From positions 11,499 to 75,498 of the forward strand of contig NZ_JACYVH010000010.1 in NCBI RefSeq assembly GCF_014842255.1: a stretch of DNA of 64,000 nt, written 5' to 3'. Source of the stretch: Frigoribacterium sp. CFBP 13712 (GTDB lineage Bacteria; Actinomycetota; Actinomycetes; Actinomycetales; Microbacteriaceae). Shown piece after piece: positions 46,421 to 54,444 of the stretch. The position numbers and the translations under genes were made by a program. The notes below the pieces were generated by a model. That model did not search any database. It was not told the origin of the DNA and saw nothing but the letters and a program-made list of their open reading frames with translations. Position 1 is the first letter of the stretch. Every line of letters starts with the position of its first letter.

Positions 46421-46451
46421 GGGGGTGTCGACTTCGGTCGGCACCCCCTTT
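46421..46451 (+). terminator. Rho-independent terminator of hup
   Basis: GGGGGTGTCGAC, UUCG tetraloop, GTCGGCACCCCC (one G-U pair), then TTT. This is the clearest intrinsic terminator in the window. Confidence 0.9.
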
Positions 46452-46571
46452 CGTGCGCCGGGCCGGGCGTCGTCCCCAGGGGGCCGTCCCGCGCCTCCTC
46501 GGCCGACCTGTGCGGAACCCGCCGGTCTCTCGGGGCCGAACGATCCGTCTCCGCACCCCGAGCACCCGACC

Positions 46572-46584
46572 TAGGCTGGAACCC
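46572..46584 (+). promoter_or_regulatory. Putative leaderless promoter of copD/ctaG fusion
   Basis: TAGGCT (46572-46577) ends seven bases before the GTG at 46585. No Shine-Dalgarno sequence is visible. Confidence 0.45.
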
Positions 46585-48567
46585 GTGCCGAAACTCACCC
46601 GCATCACCGGGCCCGCACTCCTCGTGCTGGTGGCGTTCGCGGCGCTGCTCGTCGCCCTGAAGCTGGGCGGCGCGGCCGACGCCCCGCTCGTCGTCGACCC
46701 GGGCGAGGTCGTCCGCTACGGCCTGCCCATGGCCAAGATGCTGAACAACATCGGCGCGGCTGCGACCATCGGCACCCTCGCCCTGACCTGCTTCGCACTG
46801 GCCCGCGCTCGCCCCGAGTACGACAAGGCGCTCGACATCGCCGCCGGTGCCGCCGGGTTCTGGGCCGTCGCCTCGGCCGCCACGACCTTCTTCACGTTCC
46901 TCAGCGTCGCCAACGTCGCCGTCACCTTCGACGACCAGTTCGGCCGCCAGCTCGCGTTCTTCCTCACCGACACCGAACTCGGCAACGCCTGGCTGATCAC
47001 CACGCTGATCGCCGCCGCCGTCACGGTGATGTGCTTCGTCGTCCGCAACATCTGGGCGCTGATCGGCGTCACGCTGCTCGCCATGGGCGGGCTCATCCCC
47101 ATCGCCCAGCAGGGGCACGCCGCCGGGTCGAGCGGTCACGACGCCGCCGTCACGAACCTCGCACTGCACCTCGTCGGCGCCTCCGTCTGGCTCGGCGGCC
47201 TCGTGCTGCTGGCCCTGCTGCGCGGCACGCTCGACGACACCCGGCTCGCGATCGTGCTGTCGCGCTACTCGACGCTCGCGATCATCTGCTTCGTCGTGGT
47301 CGCCGTGTCGGGCGTCGGCAGCGCCGCCCTGCGACTCGGCAGCTGGTCGTCTCTGACCACGGGCTACGGCGTGCTCGTGCTGATCAAGACCTTCGCGCTC
47401 GTGGCGCTCGGGCTGTTCGGCGTCGTGCAGCGGAGGTTCCTGGTCGCACGCATGGGCACGCACCCGAAGGCCACCACCCGCCTCTTCTGGTACTTCGTCT
47501 CGGCCGAGCTCGCGTTCATGGGCATCGCCTCGGGCGTGGCCGCCGCCCTCGGTCGCACCGCGACGCCCGTCGAGCAGGTCGCCGCGAGCGACCTCGCCGA
47601 CCCGACACCGGCCGAGATCCTCACCGAAGAGCTGCTGCCGCCCGAGCTGACCCCGATGCGCTGGCTCACGGAGTGGAACCCCGACATGCTCTGGGCCCTG
47701 CTCTGCGCCTTCGGCGTCTTCTTCTACCTCGCCGCCGTCGCGCGCCTGCGCCGTCGCGGCGACCGCTGGTCGGCCGGGCGCACGGTCTCGTGGATCGCCG
47801 GCATGGTCGTGCTGTTCTACATCACCTGCGGCGCCCCAAACGTCTACGAGGAGTACCTGTTCAGCGCGCACATGCTCGCGCACATGGCGCTCGGCATGGT
47901 CGTGCCGGTGCTGCTCGTGCCCGGTGCGCCGGTGACGCTCGCCCTGCGCGCCATCCACAAGCGGACCGACGGCACCCGCGGGCCGCGCGAGTGGATCATG
48001 ATCCTCGTGCACTCGCGGTACGCGCACGTGATCAGCAACCCGATCGTGTCGGCCGTGCTCTTCGCCGGGTCGCTGTTCGTGTTCTACTACACGTCGCTCT
48101 TCAGCTGGGCGACCACGACGCACCTCGGGCACTACTGGATGATCGTGCACTTCCTGATCGTCGGGTACCTGTTCGTGCAGTCGATGATCGGCATCGACCC
48201 CGTCAAGGGCCGCCTGCCCTACCCGATGCGCCTGCTCGTGCTGCTCGCGACGATGGCGTTCCACGCGTTCTTCGGGCTCAGCATCATGACGAGCACGGGG
48301 CTGTTCCTGGCCGACTGGTACGGGGCCATGGGCCGCACCTGGGGCGCCACCCCGATGGCCGACCAGTACGCCGCGGGCGGCATCGCGTGGAGCGTCGGCG
48401 AGATCCCGACCGTGTCGCTCGCCATCGCCGTCGCCATCATGTGGAGCCGCAGCGACAGCCGCGAGGCCAAGCGCAAGGACCGCAAGGCCGACCGCGACGA
48501 CGACGCCGAGCTGAAGGCGTACAACGAGCAGCTCGGGGCGCTGGCGCGGAGCGACCGGGGGCGCTGA
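46585..48567 (+). CDS. CopD-CtaG fusion: copper import/cytochrome oxidase assembly membrane protein
   Basis: A 660-aa protein with about 15 membrane segments. The N-terminal half (~1-310) has the copper resistance D layout, including QQGHAAGSSGHDAAVTNLALHLVGASVWLGGL (conserved His). The C-terminal half (~340-610) is a CtaG_Caa3 domain with His/Met-rich helices such as FSAHMLAHMALGMVVPVLLVPGAPVTLALR and HLGHYWMIVHFLIVGYLFV. It should move copper into the membrane and help load cytochrome c oxidase. Such fusions are common in actinobacteria. GTG start set by the -10 spacing; the frame upstream of it is unlikely. The charged C-terminal tail is cytosolic. Confidence 0.9.
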   Translation: MPKLTRITGPALLVLVAFAALLVALKLGGAADAPLVVDPGEVVRYGLPMAKMLNNIGAAATIGTLALTCFALARARPEYDKALDIAAGAAGFWAVASAATTFFTFLSVANVAVTFDDQFGRQLAFFLTDTELGNAWLITTLIAAAVTVMCFVVRNIWALIGVTLLAMGGLIPIAQQGHAAGSSGHDAAVTNLALHLVGASVWLGGLVLLALLRGTLDDTRLAIVLSRYSTLAIICFVVVAVSGVGSAALRLGSWSSLTTGYGVLVLIKTFALVALGLFGVVQRRFLVARMGTHPKATTRLFWYFVSAELAFMGIASGVAAALGRTATPVEQVAASDLADPTPAEILTEELLPPELTPMRWLTEWNPDMLWALLCAFGVFFYLAAVARLRRRGDRWSAGRTVSWIAGMVVLFYITCGAPNVYEEYLFSAHMLAHMALGMVVPVLLVPGAPVTLALRAIHKRTDGTRGPREWIMILVHSRYAHVISNPIVSAVLFAGSLFVFYYTSLFSWATTTHLGHYWMIVHFLIVGYLFVQSMIGIDPVKGRLPYPMRLLVLLATMAFHAFFGLSIMTSTGLFLADWYGAMGRTWGATPMADQYAAGGIAWSVGEIPTVSLAIAVAIMWSRSDSREAKRKDRKADRDDDAELKAYNEQLGALARSDRGR

Positions 48568-48684
48568 GCCGGGCGCGGGGCGCTGAGTCGACCGCGGGCG
48601 CATCGCACCCGTTCGGGGGCTGGCCGACGTCGAACGCATGAGGCAACCTCAGAATGTGCTGCCCGAGCACGCCGAGAGGAACCC

Positions 48685-49011
48685 ATGCCGTCGACCACCT
48701 TCGCCCGCACCCGAGTCGCGTTCGTCGCCTTCGCCGTCACCGCGGGGCTGACCCTCGGCGGCGGACTCACCCTCGTCGCCGGCGAGCCCGCCCAGGCGGC
48801 CCCCAAGGTCTACGCGAACTGCACCGCCGTGAACAAGGCGTTCTCGGGTGGGATCGCCAAGCCCGGCATCAAGGTCAACCTCGTCACGAAGGCGAACAAG
48901 ACGGTCGAGAAGCGCGCTCTCAAGGGCTCCGTCAAGTTCGACAAGGCGCTCTACGCCGCCAACGCGAAGCACGACCGCGACAAGGACGGCATCGCCTGCG
49001 AGAAGAGCTGA
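48685..49011 (+). CDS. Secreted excalibur-domain protein
   Basis: A 108-aa protein with a signal peptide (hydrophobic core ~12-32, then PAQAAPK) and a C-terminal excalibur calcium-binding-like domain: YANCTAVNKAF ... DRDKDGIACEKS. The DxDxDG loop and two cysteines are the family marks. GAGAGGAA before ATG. Stand-alone; function unknown, probably extracellular. An inverted R1 pair follows. Confidence 0.92.
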   Translation: MPSTTFARTRVAFVAFAVTAGLTLGGGLTLVAGEPAQAAPKVYANCTAVNKAFSGGIAKPGIKVNLVTKANKTVEKRALKGSVKFDKALYAANAKHDRDKDGIACEKS

Positions 49012-49030
49012 CGCACCGGTCGTGAGACAG

Positions 49031-49072
49031 CGAGGAGGCGCGGTCCGGGATGTCCCGACCCGCGCCTCCTCG
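49031..49072. terminator. Inverted R1 pair between convergent genes
   Basis: CGAGGAGGCGCG (49031-49042) and CGCGCCTCCTCG (49061-49072) with further partial pairing inside (CGGGA/TCCCG). It sits between the excalibur gene and the LLM oxidoreductase gene, so it can end both transcripts. Confidence 0.7.
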
Positions 49073-49090
49073 GCGTCATGAGTCTGCGAC

Positions 49091-50140
49091 TCAGGCCATC
49101 AGCTCGCGCACGCGCGGCACGACCTCGGTGCCGTACAGCTCGATGCTGCGCATCATGTGCTCGTGCGGCAGTCGACCCATGCTGTAGCGGAGGTCGAAGC
49201 GCGACGCCCCGAGCAGCGTGAGGTTCTGCGCGATCTTCTGCGCGACGGTCTCGGGCGAGCCGACGTACAGGGCGCCGGTGGCGTTCGCGCTCTGCTCGTA
49301 CTGCGGGCGCGAGTAGGGCGGCCAGCCGCGCTCGCGACCGAGCTGGTTGGTCTGCTCCTCCTGGTAGGGGTAGAGGATCTCGAGCGCCTCGGCGTCGGTG
49401 TCGGCGATGAAGCCGGGCGAGTGCATCGCGATCGGCTGAGACGGCTTGCCGAACTCGGTCAGCGCGCGACGGTACAGATCGGCGTACGGCGCGAACTGGG
49501 CCGGCTGCCCGCCGATGATGGCGAGGAACAACGGCAGCCCGTAGTGCGCGGCGCGGATGACCGACTGCGGCGATCCGCCGACGCCGACCCAGGTCGGGAT
49601 CGTGCCCGACTCGGGGCGCGGGTAGACCCACTGGTCGCTCAGCGAACCGCGGACGCTGCCCTGCCAGGTGACGGGCTCGTCTTTCAGCAGCTCGGCGAAC
49701 AGCTCGATCTTCTCTTCGAAGAGCTTCTCGTAGTCCTGCAGGTCGAGACCGAAGAGCGGGAACGACTCGGTGAACGATCCGCGCCCGAGGATCACCTCGG
49801 CACGCCCGTTCGACACCGCGTCGACCGTGGCGAAGCGCTCGTAGACCCGCACCGGGTCGTCGGAGCTGAGCACGGTGACGGCCGAGCCGAGGCGGATGCG
49901 CTCGGTGCGGGCGGCGATCGCGGCGAGCACGACCTCGGGCGCCGACACGGCGAAGTCGATGCGGTGGTGCTCGCCCACGCCGATGAAGTCGAGCCCGACG
50001 CGGTCGGCGAGCACGGCCTGGTCGACCAGATCGCGGATCGCCTGGGCGTGCGTCTTGAGCATCCCGGCGCCGTCGACGCCCGCGGGGCGCTCGGTGACGT
50101 CGCCGAAGGTGTCGAGGCCGAACTCGAGGGGGTGTGACAT
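49091..50140 (-). CDS. LLM-class flavin-dependent oxidoreductase
   Basis: A 349-aa luciferase-like monooxygenase/oxidoreductase using reduced FMN or F420. Family marks are VGLDFIGVGEHHRIDFAVSAPEVVLAAIAART, RIRLGSAVTVLSSDDPVRVYERFATVDAVSNGRAEVILGRGSFTES and PTWVGVGGSPQSVIRAAHYGLPL. Start ATG 50140 is the family N terminus (MSHPLEFGLDTFGD). Divergent from a MarR gene, a common arrangement for regulated oxidoreductases. The substrate is unknown. Confidence 0.92.
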   Translation of the reverse strand: MSHPLEFGLDTFGDVTERPAGVDGAGMLKTHAQAIRDLVDQAVLADRVGLDFIGVGEHHRIDFAVSAPEVVLAAIAARTERIRLGSAVTVLSSDDPVRVYERFATVDAVSNGRAEVILGRGSFTESFPLFGLDLQDYEKLFEEKIELFAELLKDEPVTWQGSVRGSLSDQWVYPRPESGTIPTWVGVGGSPQSVIRAAHYGLPLFLAIIGGQPAQFAPYADLYRRALTEFGKPSQPIAMHSPGFIADTDAEALEILYPYQEEQTNQLGRERGWPPYSRPQYEQSANATGALYVGSPETVAQKIAQNLTLLGASRFDLRYSMGRLPHEHMMRSIELYGTEVVPRVRELMA

Positions 50141-50392
50141 GAGGCTCCTGACCGTGCTGCTATCTATACGTTTGCATGAATACTACGCCCCGAGGAGGCG
50201 CGCGTCCAGCAGGCGGACACGGTCGCGTCTCCAGGCGCGCAGCGGACGAGGCCACCCGGACGGGGTCTGGACACCTCGGCCCCCGACCAGCAGCATTATC
50301 CTGGGCACACTGCCTCACCGGTCGCGCCGTCGGCGCCACCGCCACCCGACTCGCGGGCCCGTGGCCCCGAGCCCGATGAGAGAACCACCACG
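50141..50392. promoter_or_regulatory. Divergent LLM/marR promoter region
   Basis: 50160-50185 is unusually AT-rich (ATCTATACGTTTGCATGAAT) and holds an imperfect inverted repeat. It is the likely promoter of the LLM gene and a candidate MarR operator. An R1 copy follows at 50192. TATCCT (50297-50302) is a possible -10 for marR, about 90 bases before its ATG. Confidence 0.45.
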
Positions 50393-50869
50393 ATGTGCCC
50401 CGTCCTCCCCGCGACGCCCGAGAACGCCCCGGAGTCCGTCGAGAGACTGGCGATGACCCTGCACCGCCTCGACGAGGCGCACCGACGCTACCGGGTGCAC
50501 TCCGCCCGCGTCGTCGGGCTGGCCCCGATGGAGGTCTCGGCGCTGCTCGCCGTCGGCGACACCCCCGGCATCACGCCGACGGCCCTCGCCCGCGACCTGG
50601 TCATCACCTCGGGGTCGACGACGGCCGTCATCGACCGGCTCGAGAAGGCCGGCCACGTCGTCAGGACGAAGCACCCCGACGACCGCCGCAGTCTGCACCT
50701 GCACCTCACCGCCGCCGGCACGGACGCGATGACGAACCTGCGCGAGGCGTACCGCTACGTGCTCTCGACGACCGGCACCGACGAGACCATCCTGAGCGCG
50801 ATCCCGCAGCTGCACGAGATCACGGAGGCCCTGAACGCCGCCGTGAACGAGTCGCCCGACGGCGCCTGA
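50393..50869 (+). CDS. MarR-family regulator
   Basis: A 158-aa dimeric winged-helix regulator. The wing region is TALARDLVITSGSTTAVIDRLEKAGHVVRTKHPDDRRSLHLHLT, the classic MarR signature. It contains one N-terminal Cys in MCP, which could be redox-active, but this is speculation. No ribosome binding site is obvious. It probably controls the divergent LLM oxidoreductase gene. Confidence 0.9.
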   Translation: MCPVLPATPENAPESVERLAMTLHRLDEAHRRYRVHSARVVGLAPMEVSALLAVGDTPGITPTALARDLVITSGSTTAVIDRLEKAGHVVRTKHPDDRRSLHLHLTAAGTDAMTNLREAYRYVLSTTGTDETILSAIPQLHEITEALNAAVNESPDGA

Positions 50870-50900
50870 CGCGCGCTGCGCGGCGCGCGCGCCGTGCGTG

Positions 50901-50963
50901 CATCGATGTGACGCGAAAGGGCCCCTCGCGCGGCCCGAGGGCGCCTTTCGGGTCACCTCGACG
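50901..50963. repeat. Family A repeat, copy 3 (array 1, unit 1)
   Basis: CATCGATGTGACGCGAA to TTCGGGTCACCTCGACG. First of four units with exact 104-base period in the marR-gntR gap. Each 63-base palindrome is followed by a 41-base spacer containing AGGAGGCGCGGGGCGGG. Confidence 0.9.
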
Positions 50964-51004
50964 CTGCGGCAGGAGGCGCGGGGCGGGGCGCGCCGCCGGC
51001 GCTG

Positions 51005-51067
51005 CATCGAAGTGACCCGAAGGGACCCCTGCCGCACCTCGAGAGCACGCTCCGGGTCACCTCGACG
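51005..51067. repeat. Family A repeat, copy 4 (array 1, unit 2)
   Basis: CATCGAAGTGACCCGAA to TCCGGGTCACCTCGACG. The centre is more diverged than in units 1 and 3. Confidence 0.9.
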
Positions 51068-51108
51068 CAAGCGGCAGGAGGCGCGGGGCGGGCGCGCGGG
51101 AGGGGCTA

Positions 51109-51171
51109 CGTCGAAGTGACCCGAAGGGACCCCTCGCGCGGCCCGAGGGCGCCTTTCGGGTCACCTCGACG
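51109..51171. repeat. Family A repeat, copy 5 (array 1, unit 3)
   Basis: CGTCGAAGTGACCCGAA to TTCGGGTCACCTCGACG. Its centre and 3' spacer are nearly identical to unit 1, which suggests duplication of two-unit blocks. Confidence 0.9.
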
Positions 51172-51212
51172 CTGCGGCAGGAGGCGCGGGGCGGGACGCG
51201 CCGGAGGCGCTG

Positions 51213-51275
51213 CATCGAAGTGACCCGTTGAGGGCCCTCCTGCACCCCGAGGGCGCCTTTAGGGTCACCTCGATG
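51213..51275. repeat. Family A repeat, copy 6 (array 1, unit 4)
   Basis: CATCGAAGTGACCCGTT to TTAGGGTCACCTCGATG. Ends 36 bases before the promoter of the gntR-type gene. The most diverged unit of the array. Confidence 0.9.
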
Positions 51276-51311
51276 CGCGCGGGCGGCGCGGCGGGGGCGG
51301 CGCGCGCTCGC

Positions 51312-51323
51312 TAGGCTCCGATC
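51312..51323 (+). promoter_or_regulatory. Putative leaderless promoter of phosphonate-linked gntR
   Basis: TAGGCT (51312-51317) ends six bases before the GTG at 51324, without a Shine-Dalgarno sequence. The same box occurs before the copD/ctaG gene. Confidence 0.45.
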
Positions 51324-52073
51324 GTGGCAATCACCCTCTACGAGCAGATCGCCGACGACCTCCGCCGACGCATCGTCCGCGGCGACCTCGCGGTCGGCGA
51401 CGACGTCCCGAGCGAGGGCGAACTCGCCGAGCAGTGGCGCACCTCCCGGGGTCCGATCCGCAACGCCCTCGCGGCCCTCCGCAGCGAGGGCCTCGTCGAG
51501 ACCCGGCGCGGTCGACCGGCTCGCGTGGTCGCCCGCAAGACGCATCACCCCGTCGACGTGTCGATCCCGTTCACGAAGTGGGTCCGCGACGTCGGCGGCG
51601 AGCCCGGGGCCCGCACCCAGGAGGTCTCGCTGCGCCGGGCGGGCGACGAGAAGGCCCGCGCCCTCGGCGTCGAGCCCGGCGACCTGGTCGTCGACGTCGT
51701 GCGTCTGCGGACGGTCGACGGCCGCCCGACCATGCTCGAACGCCTGACCTTCATCGAGGAGGTCGGCCGCGTGCTCTTCGACGTCGACCTCGACACCGTC
51801 TCGATCACCGAGTACCTCGACTCGCGGGGGTTCGGCTACGACGACGTCGACCACGAGATCGACGCGGTGGCGGCCGACGAACTCGACGCGCGCCTCCTCG
51901 GCGTCGAACCGGGCACGCCGATCCTCCGCCTGCACCGCGTGACCCGCGGGCGCGACGGCCGCACGTTCGAGGCCTCCGACGACCGCTACCGCAGCGACAT
52001 CGTCCGCTTCACCGTGGCCGCCTCGGGCCGGGCCCGCGAGGGCGACCACTTCATCCGCACGATCGGGGCGTGA
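51324..52073 (+). CDS. GntR/HutC-family regulator of phosphonate genes (inferred)
   Basis: A 249-aa protein: winged helix ~1-72 (LYEQIADDLRRRIVRGDLAVGDDVPSEGELAEQWRTSRGPIRNALAALRSEGLVETRRGRPARVV) and UTRA domain ~90-240. It is convergent with the phosphonate operon, being at the 3' end of the alcohol dehydrogenase gene. Phosphonate catabolism loci often carry a regulator of this family, so control of that operon is likely but unproven. An R1 copy is read in frame as ARLLG. Confidence 0.88.
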   Translation: MAITLYEQIADDLRRRIVRGDLAVGDDVPSEGELAEQWRTSRGPIRNALAALRSEGLVETRRGRPARVVARKTHHPVDVSIPFTKWVRDVGGEPGARTQEVSLRRAGDEKARALGVEPGDLVVDVVRLRTVDGRPTMLERLTFIEEVGRVLFDVDLDTVSITEYLDSRGFGYDDVDHEIDAVAADELDARLLGVEPGTPILRLHRVTRGRDGRTFEASDDRYRSDIVRFTVAASGRAREGDHFIRTIGA

Positions 52074-52171
52074 GGCGCCGCCTGTCCGGCAGCCGCCGTC
52101 GGCGCGCAGGCCCAGGAGGCGCGGGTCGGCTCAGCCCTCGAAGTCGCCGCTGATCGCACCGTCACCGCTCG

Positions 52172-53497
52172 TCACGGACGGACGGCGACCCGCACCGCTC
52201 CCGCCGACGCGGCCCGCCCGAGGCCCGTGTCGAGATCGGCGAGAGCCACCTCGTCGCCGACGAGGTCGGCCAGGGGCCAGGCGAGGTGCCTCCGCTCGAC
52301 GAAACGGGCCGCCTCGACGAGGTGCCGCGGCGCGTAGTTGTGGACCCCGCGCACGGTGACGAGCCGACGGACGACGCTCTCCGCGTCGACCGGCACCGCC
52401 GGAGCCGGCGACACGCTGCCGACCAGGACGGCCACGCCTCCCACCCCGAGCCTGGTCAGGGCCGACGCGACGGCGTGCGGCGAACCGGACGCCTCCACGG
52501 CCACGAGAGGCGCGCCTCCTGCAGCCTCGAGGGCGCGGTCGACGCTGCCGTCGGCGTCGGCGGCGACTCCGGGATCGCCCGTCGCGACCGCCCCGAACCG
52601 GACCGCGAGAGCACGACGACCCGCATCGGGGTCGACCACGACGACCCGGGCGCCGGCGTCGGTCGCCAGCGCCGCGACCGTGAGCCCGATCAGGCCCGCA
52701 CCGAGCACGAGCACCACGACCGGTGCTGCAGCCCCAGCCGCCGCACCGTCCGATGAGGCCGAGCAAGACGGGCCCGTCGCACCGGACGCACCGGCCGACC
52801 CGACCGAGCCCGACGAGCCCGACGCACCGGCCGCACCGGCCGCACCGGCCGCACGGGACGCACCGGACGAACCTGCGACCCGCCCGTCGAGCGGCACGAT
52901 CGCCGACGCCGCGTCGAGCGCCGCCACCGCGGTCGCCGTGCCGCACGAGACCGGCGCGAGCAGCCGCGCGTCGAGGTCGTCGGAGACCGGCACCACCGAC
53001 GTCCCCGCCCGCACGTGCACGTGGGTGGCGAAGCCCCCGCTCAGCTCCCACCCGGTCTCGAGCCGCTCGTGCCCGTACTTCCGCACCCGCTCGCATTTCT
53101 GCGGCAGACCACGGGCACAGGTCGCACAGCGCCCGCAGCTCGCCGTCAGCGACCAGACCACGCGCCTCCCCGGTGCGAGCGGCGTGCCATCGACGGCGAC
53201 CGCGCCCTGGCCGACCGCGACGATCCGCCCGACCTGCTCGTGCCCGAGCACGAGCGGGACCGGTGCGGCCCGGTCACCGCGGGTCGTGTGCACGTCCGAC
53301 CCGCAGATCGTCGCGAGCTCGACCTCGACCAGCAGGTCTCCGGGGGCCAGGCGGACGCTCGGCACGGCGACCGCGTCGTGCGGGCGGCCGGGTTGCGTCC
53401 AGACCATCGCCGTCGGGGCGGGGTCGAGCCTCAGCTCGACGGGGCCGGCCGCGCGGGCGGCGGAGTCGTCGACGGGCCGAGGCGCGAGCGCGGTCAC
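52172..53497 (-). CDS. Zinc-dependent alcohol dehydrogenase, phosphonate-associated type
   Basis: A medium-chain dehydrogenase of 441 aa. Catalytic-zinc ligands are ICGSDVHTTRGD and LGHEQVGRI. The structural-zinc cysteines lie in CGRCATCARGLPQKCERVRKYGHE. The Rossmann part has VLGAGLIGLTVAALATDAGARVVVVD. Between the two domains sits a ~60-residue Ser/Gly/Ala insertion (~205-265) that explains the excess over ~370 aa. The GLPQKC...KYGHE pattern fits the class proposed to act in phosphonate breakdown. GTG start overlaps the HAD gene stop. The substrate may be a phosphono-alcohol or an aldehyde product. Confidence 0.88.
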   Translation of the reverse strand: MTALAPRPVDDSAARAAGPVELRLDPAPTAMVWTQPGRPHDAVAVPSVRLAPGDLLVEVELATICGSDVHTTRGDRAAPVPLVLGHEQVGRIVAVGQGAVAVDGTPLAPGRRVVWSLTASCGRCATCARGLPQKCERVRKYGHERLETGWELSGGFATHVHVRAGTSVVPVSDDLDARLLAPVSCGTATAVAALDAASAIVPLDGRVAGSSGASRAAGAAGAAGASGSSGSVGSAGASGATGPSCSASSDGAAAGAAAPVVVLVLGAGLIGLTVAALATDAGARVVVVDPDAGRRALAVRFGAVATGDPGVAADADGSVDRALEAAGGAPLVAVEASGSPHAVASALTRLGVGGVAVLVGSVSPAPAVPVDAESVVRRLVTVRGVHNYAPRHLVEAARFVERRHLAWPLADLVGDEVALADLDTGLGRAASAGAVRVAVRP

Positions 53498-54444
53498 GCG
53501 ACCGGCGCGGCCGACGCGACCGGCGCGACCGGGGCGACCGATGCGACGGGTTCGACGGGCGCCGTCCCGGCCGGCGCGACGGGTGCGACCGGCGCAGCCG
53601 ACGCCGCCCCCATCGCGGCACCCGCGACTCCCGCGGCACCCGCGGCACCCGCGGCACCCGCGACTCCCGTCCCACCCGCGACCCCCGCGAACGCGGGCAG
53701 CCCCACGAGATCGCGCACACTGTCGAGCACGGCGTCGGCACCCGCGGCGAGCAGCTGCTCGCGGGTGTGCGCGCCCGTCGTCACGCCGACGACGAGCCCG
53801 GCCCCGGCGGCCCGACCCGAGCGCACGTCGCTGACCGTGTCGCCGACCACGACGACCGACGCGACCGACGACGCCCCGGTGCGCAGCAGCGCCGCGAGCA
53901 CGAGGTCGGGCGCAGGGCGTCCGCGGCCCGCGTCGACCGGCGAGAGGGCGGCGTCGACCTGCCAGGCCAGGGCGTCGAGCAGGCGGTCACGGGTGTCGGG
54001 CGAGAACCCGGTGGTCAGCACGACCGCGATTCCGGAGGCGCGGAGCGCGTCGATCAGATCGCCCGCCCCCTCGATCGGGTCGACCCCGTTCTCGTCGACG
54101 AGCTCGCCGTACGCGATCTCGAACTGCTCGTTGGCCCGCTGGGCGACCCGCTCGTCGCCCCCGGCGAGGTGCCGGAACACCTCGATCTTCGACTGCCCCA
54201 TCGTGTCGCGGACGTACTGCAGGGCCTCGTCGCGGGTGAGCGCCGGCCCGAGGTCGACCCGGTCGGCGACCCGGGCGAAGGCCTGCTCGACGACGCCGTC
54301 GTCGACGACGGTGGTGCCGGCCATGTCGAGCACGACCAGCTCGACGGGAGCGGAGGCGGTCGCGAGGGCGGCCGCGACGGTCGGGCCGGTCGAGGGAACA
54401 GGGGCGGTAGCGGCGGCGGCGGGGTGCGTGGTGTCGAGGGTCAT
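53494..54444 (-). CDS. PhnX-like HAD hydrolase (phosphonatase-like)
   Basis: A HAD-superfamily hydrolase closely resembling phosphonoacetaldehyde hydrolase. Nucleophile motif VVLDMAGTTVVDDG (Asp40, DxAGT as in phosphonatases). TMGQSKIEVF carries a lysine (K86) at the position of the Schiff-base lysine of PhnX. TTGFSPDTRD and VVVGDTVSDVRSG are motifs II and III/IV. 316 aa; the last ~65 residues are an Ala/Gly/Pro/Val repeat tail not found in the family. Coupled to both neighbours (ATGA, GTGA). It should cleave the C-P bond of phosphonoacetaldehyde or an analogue. Confidence 0.88.
   Translation of the reverse strand: MTLDTTHPAAAATAPVPSTGPTVAAALATASAPVELVVLDMAGTTVVDDGVVEQAFARVADRVDLGPALTRDEALQYVRDTMGQSKIEVFRHLAGGDERVAQRANEQFEIAYGELVDENGVDPIEGAGDLIDALRASGIAVVLTTGFSPDTRDRLLDALAWQVDAALSPVDAGRGRPAPDLVLAALLRTGASSVASVVVVGDTVSDVRSGRAAGAGLVVGVTTGAHTREQLLAAGADAVLDSVRDLVGLPAFAGVAGGTGVAGAAGAAGAAGVAGAAMGAASAAPVAPVAPAGTAPVEPVASVAPVAPVASAAPVA

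Noticed and set aside
50901-51275. CRISPR array
   Set aside because: Regular spacing is present, but the 63-base repeats are long imperfect palindromes, the 41-base spacers are related to each other and all contain the R1 motif, and no cas gene is nearby.
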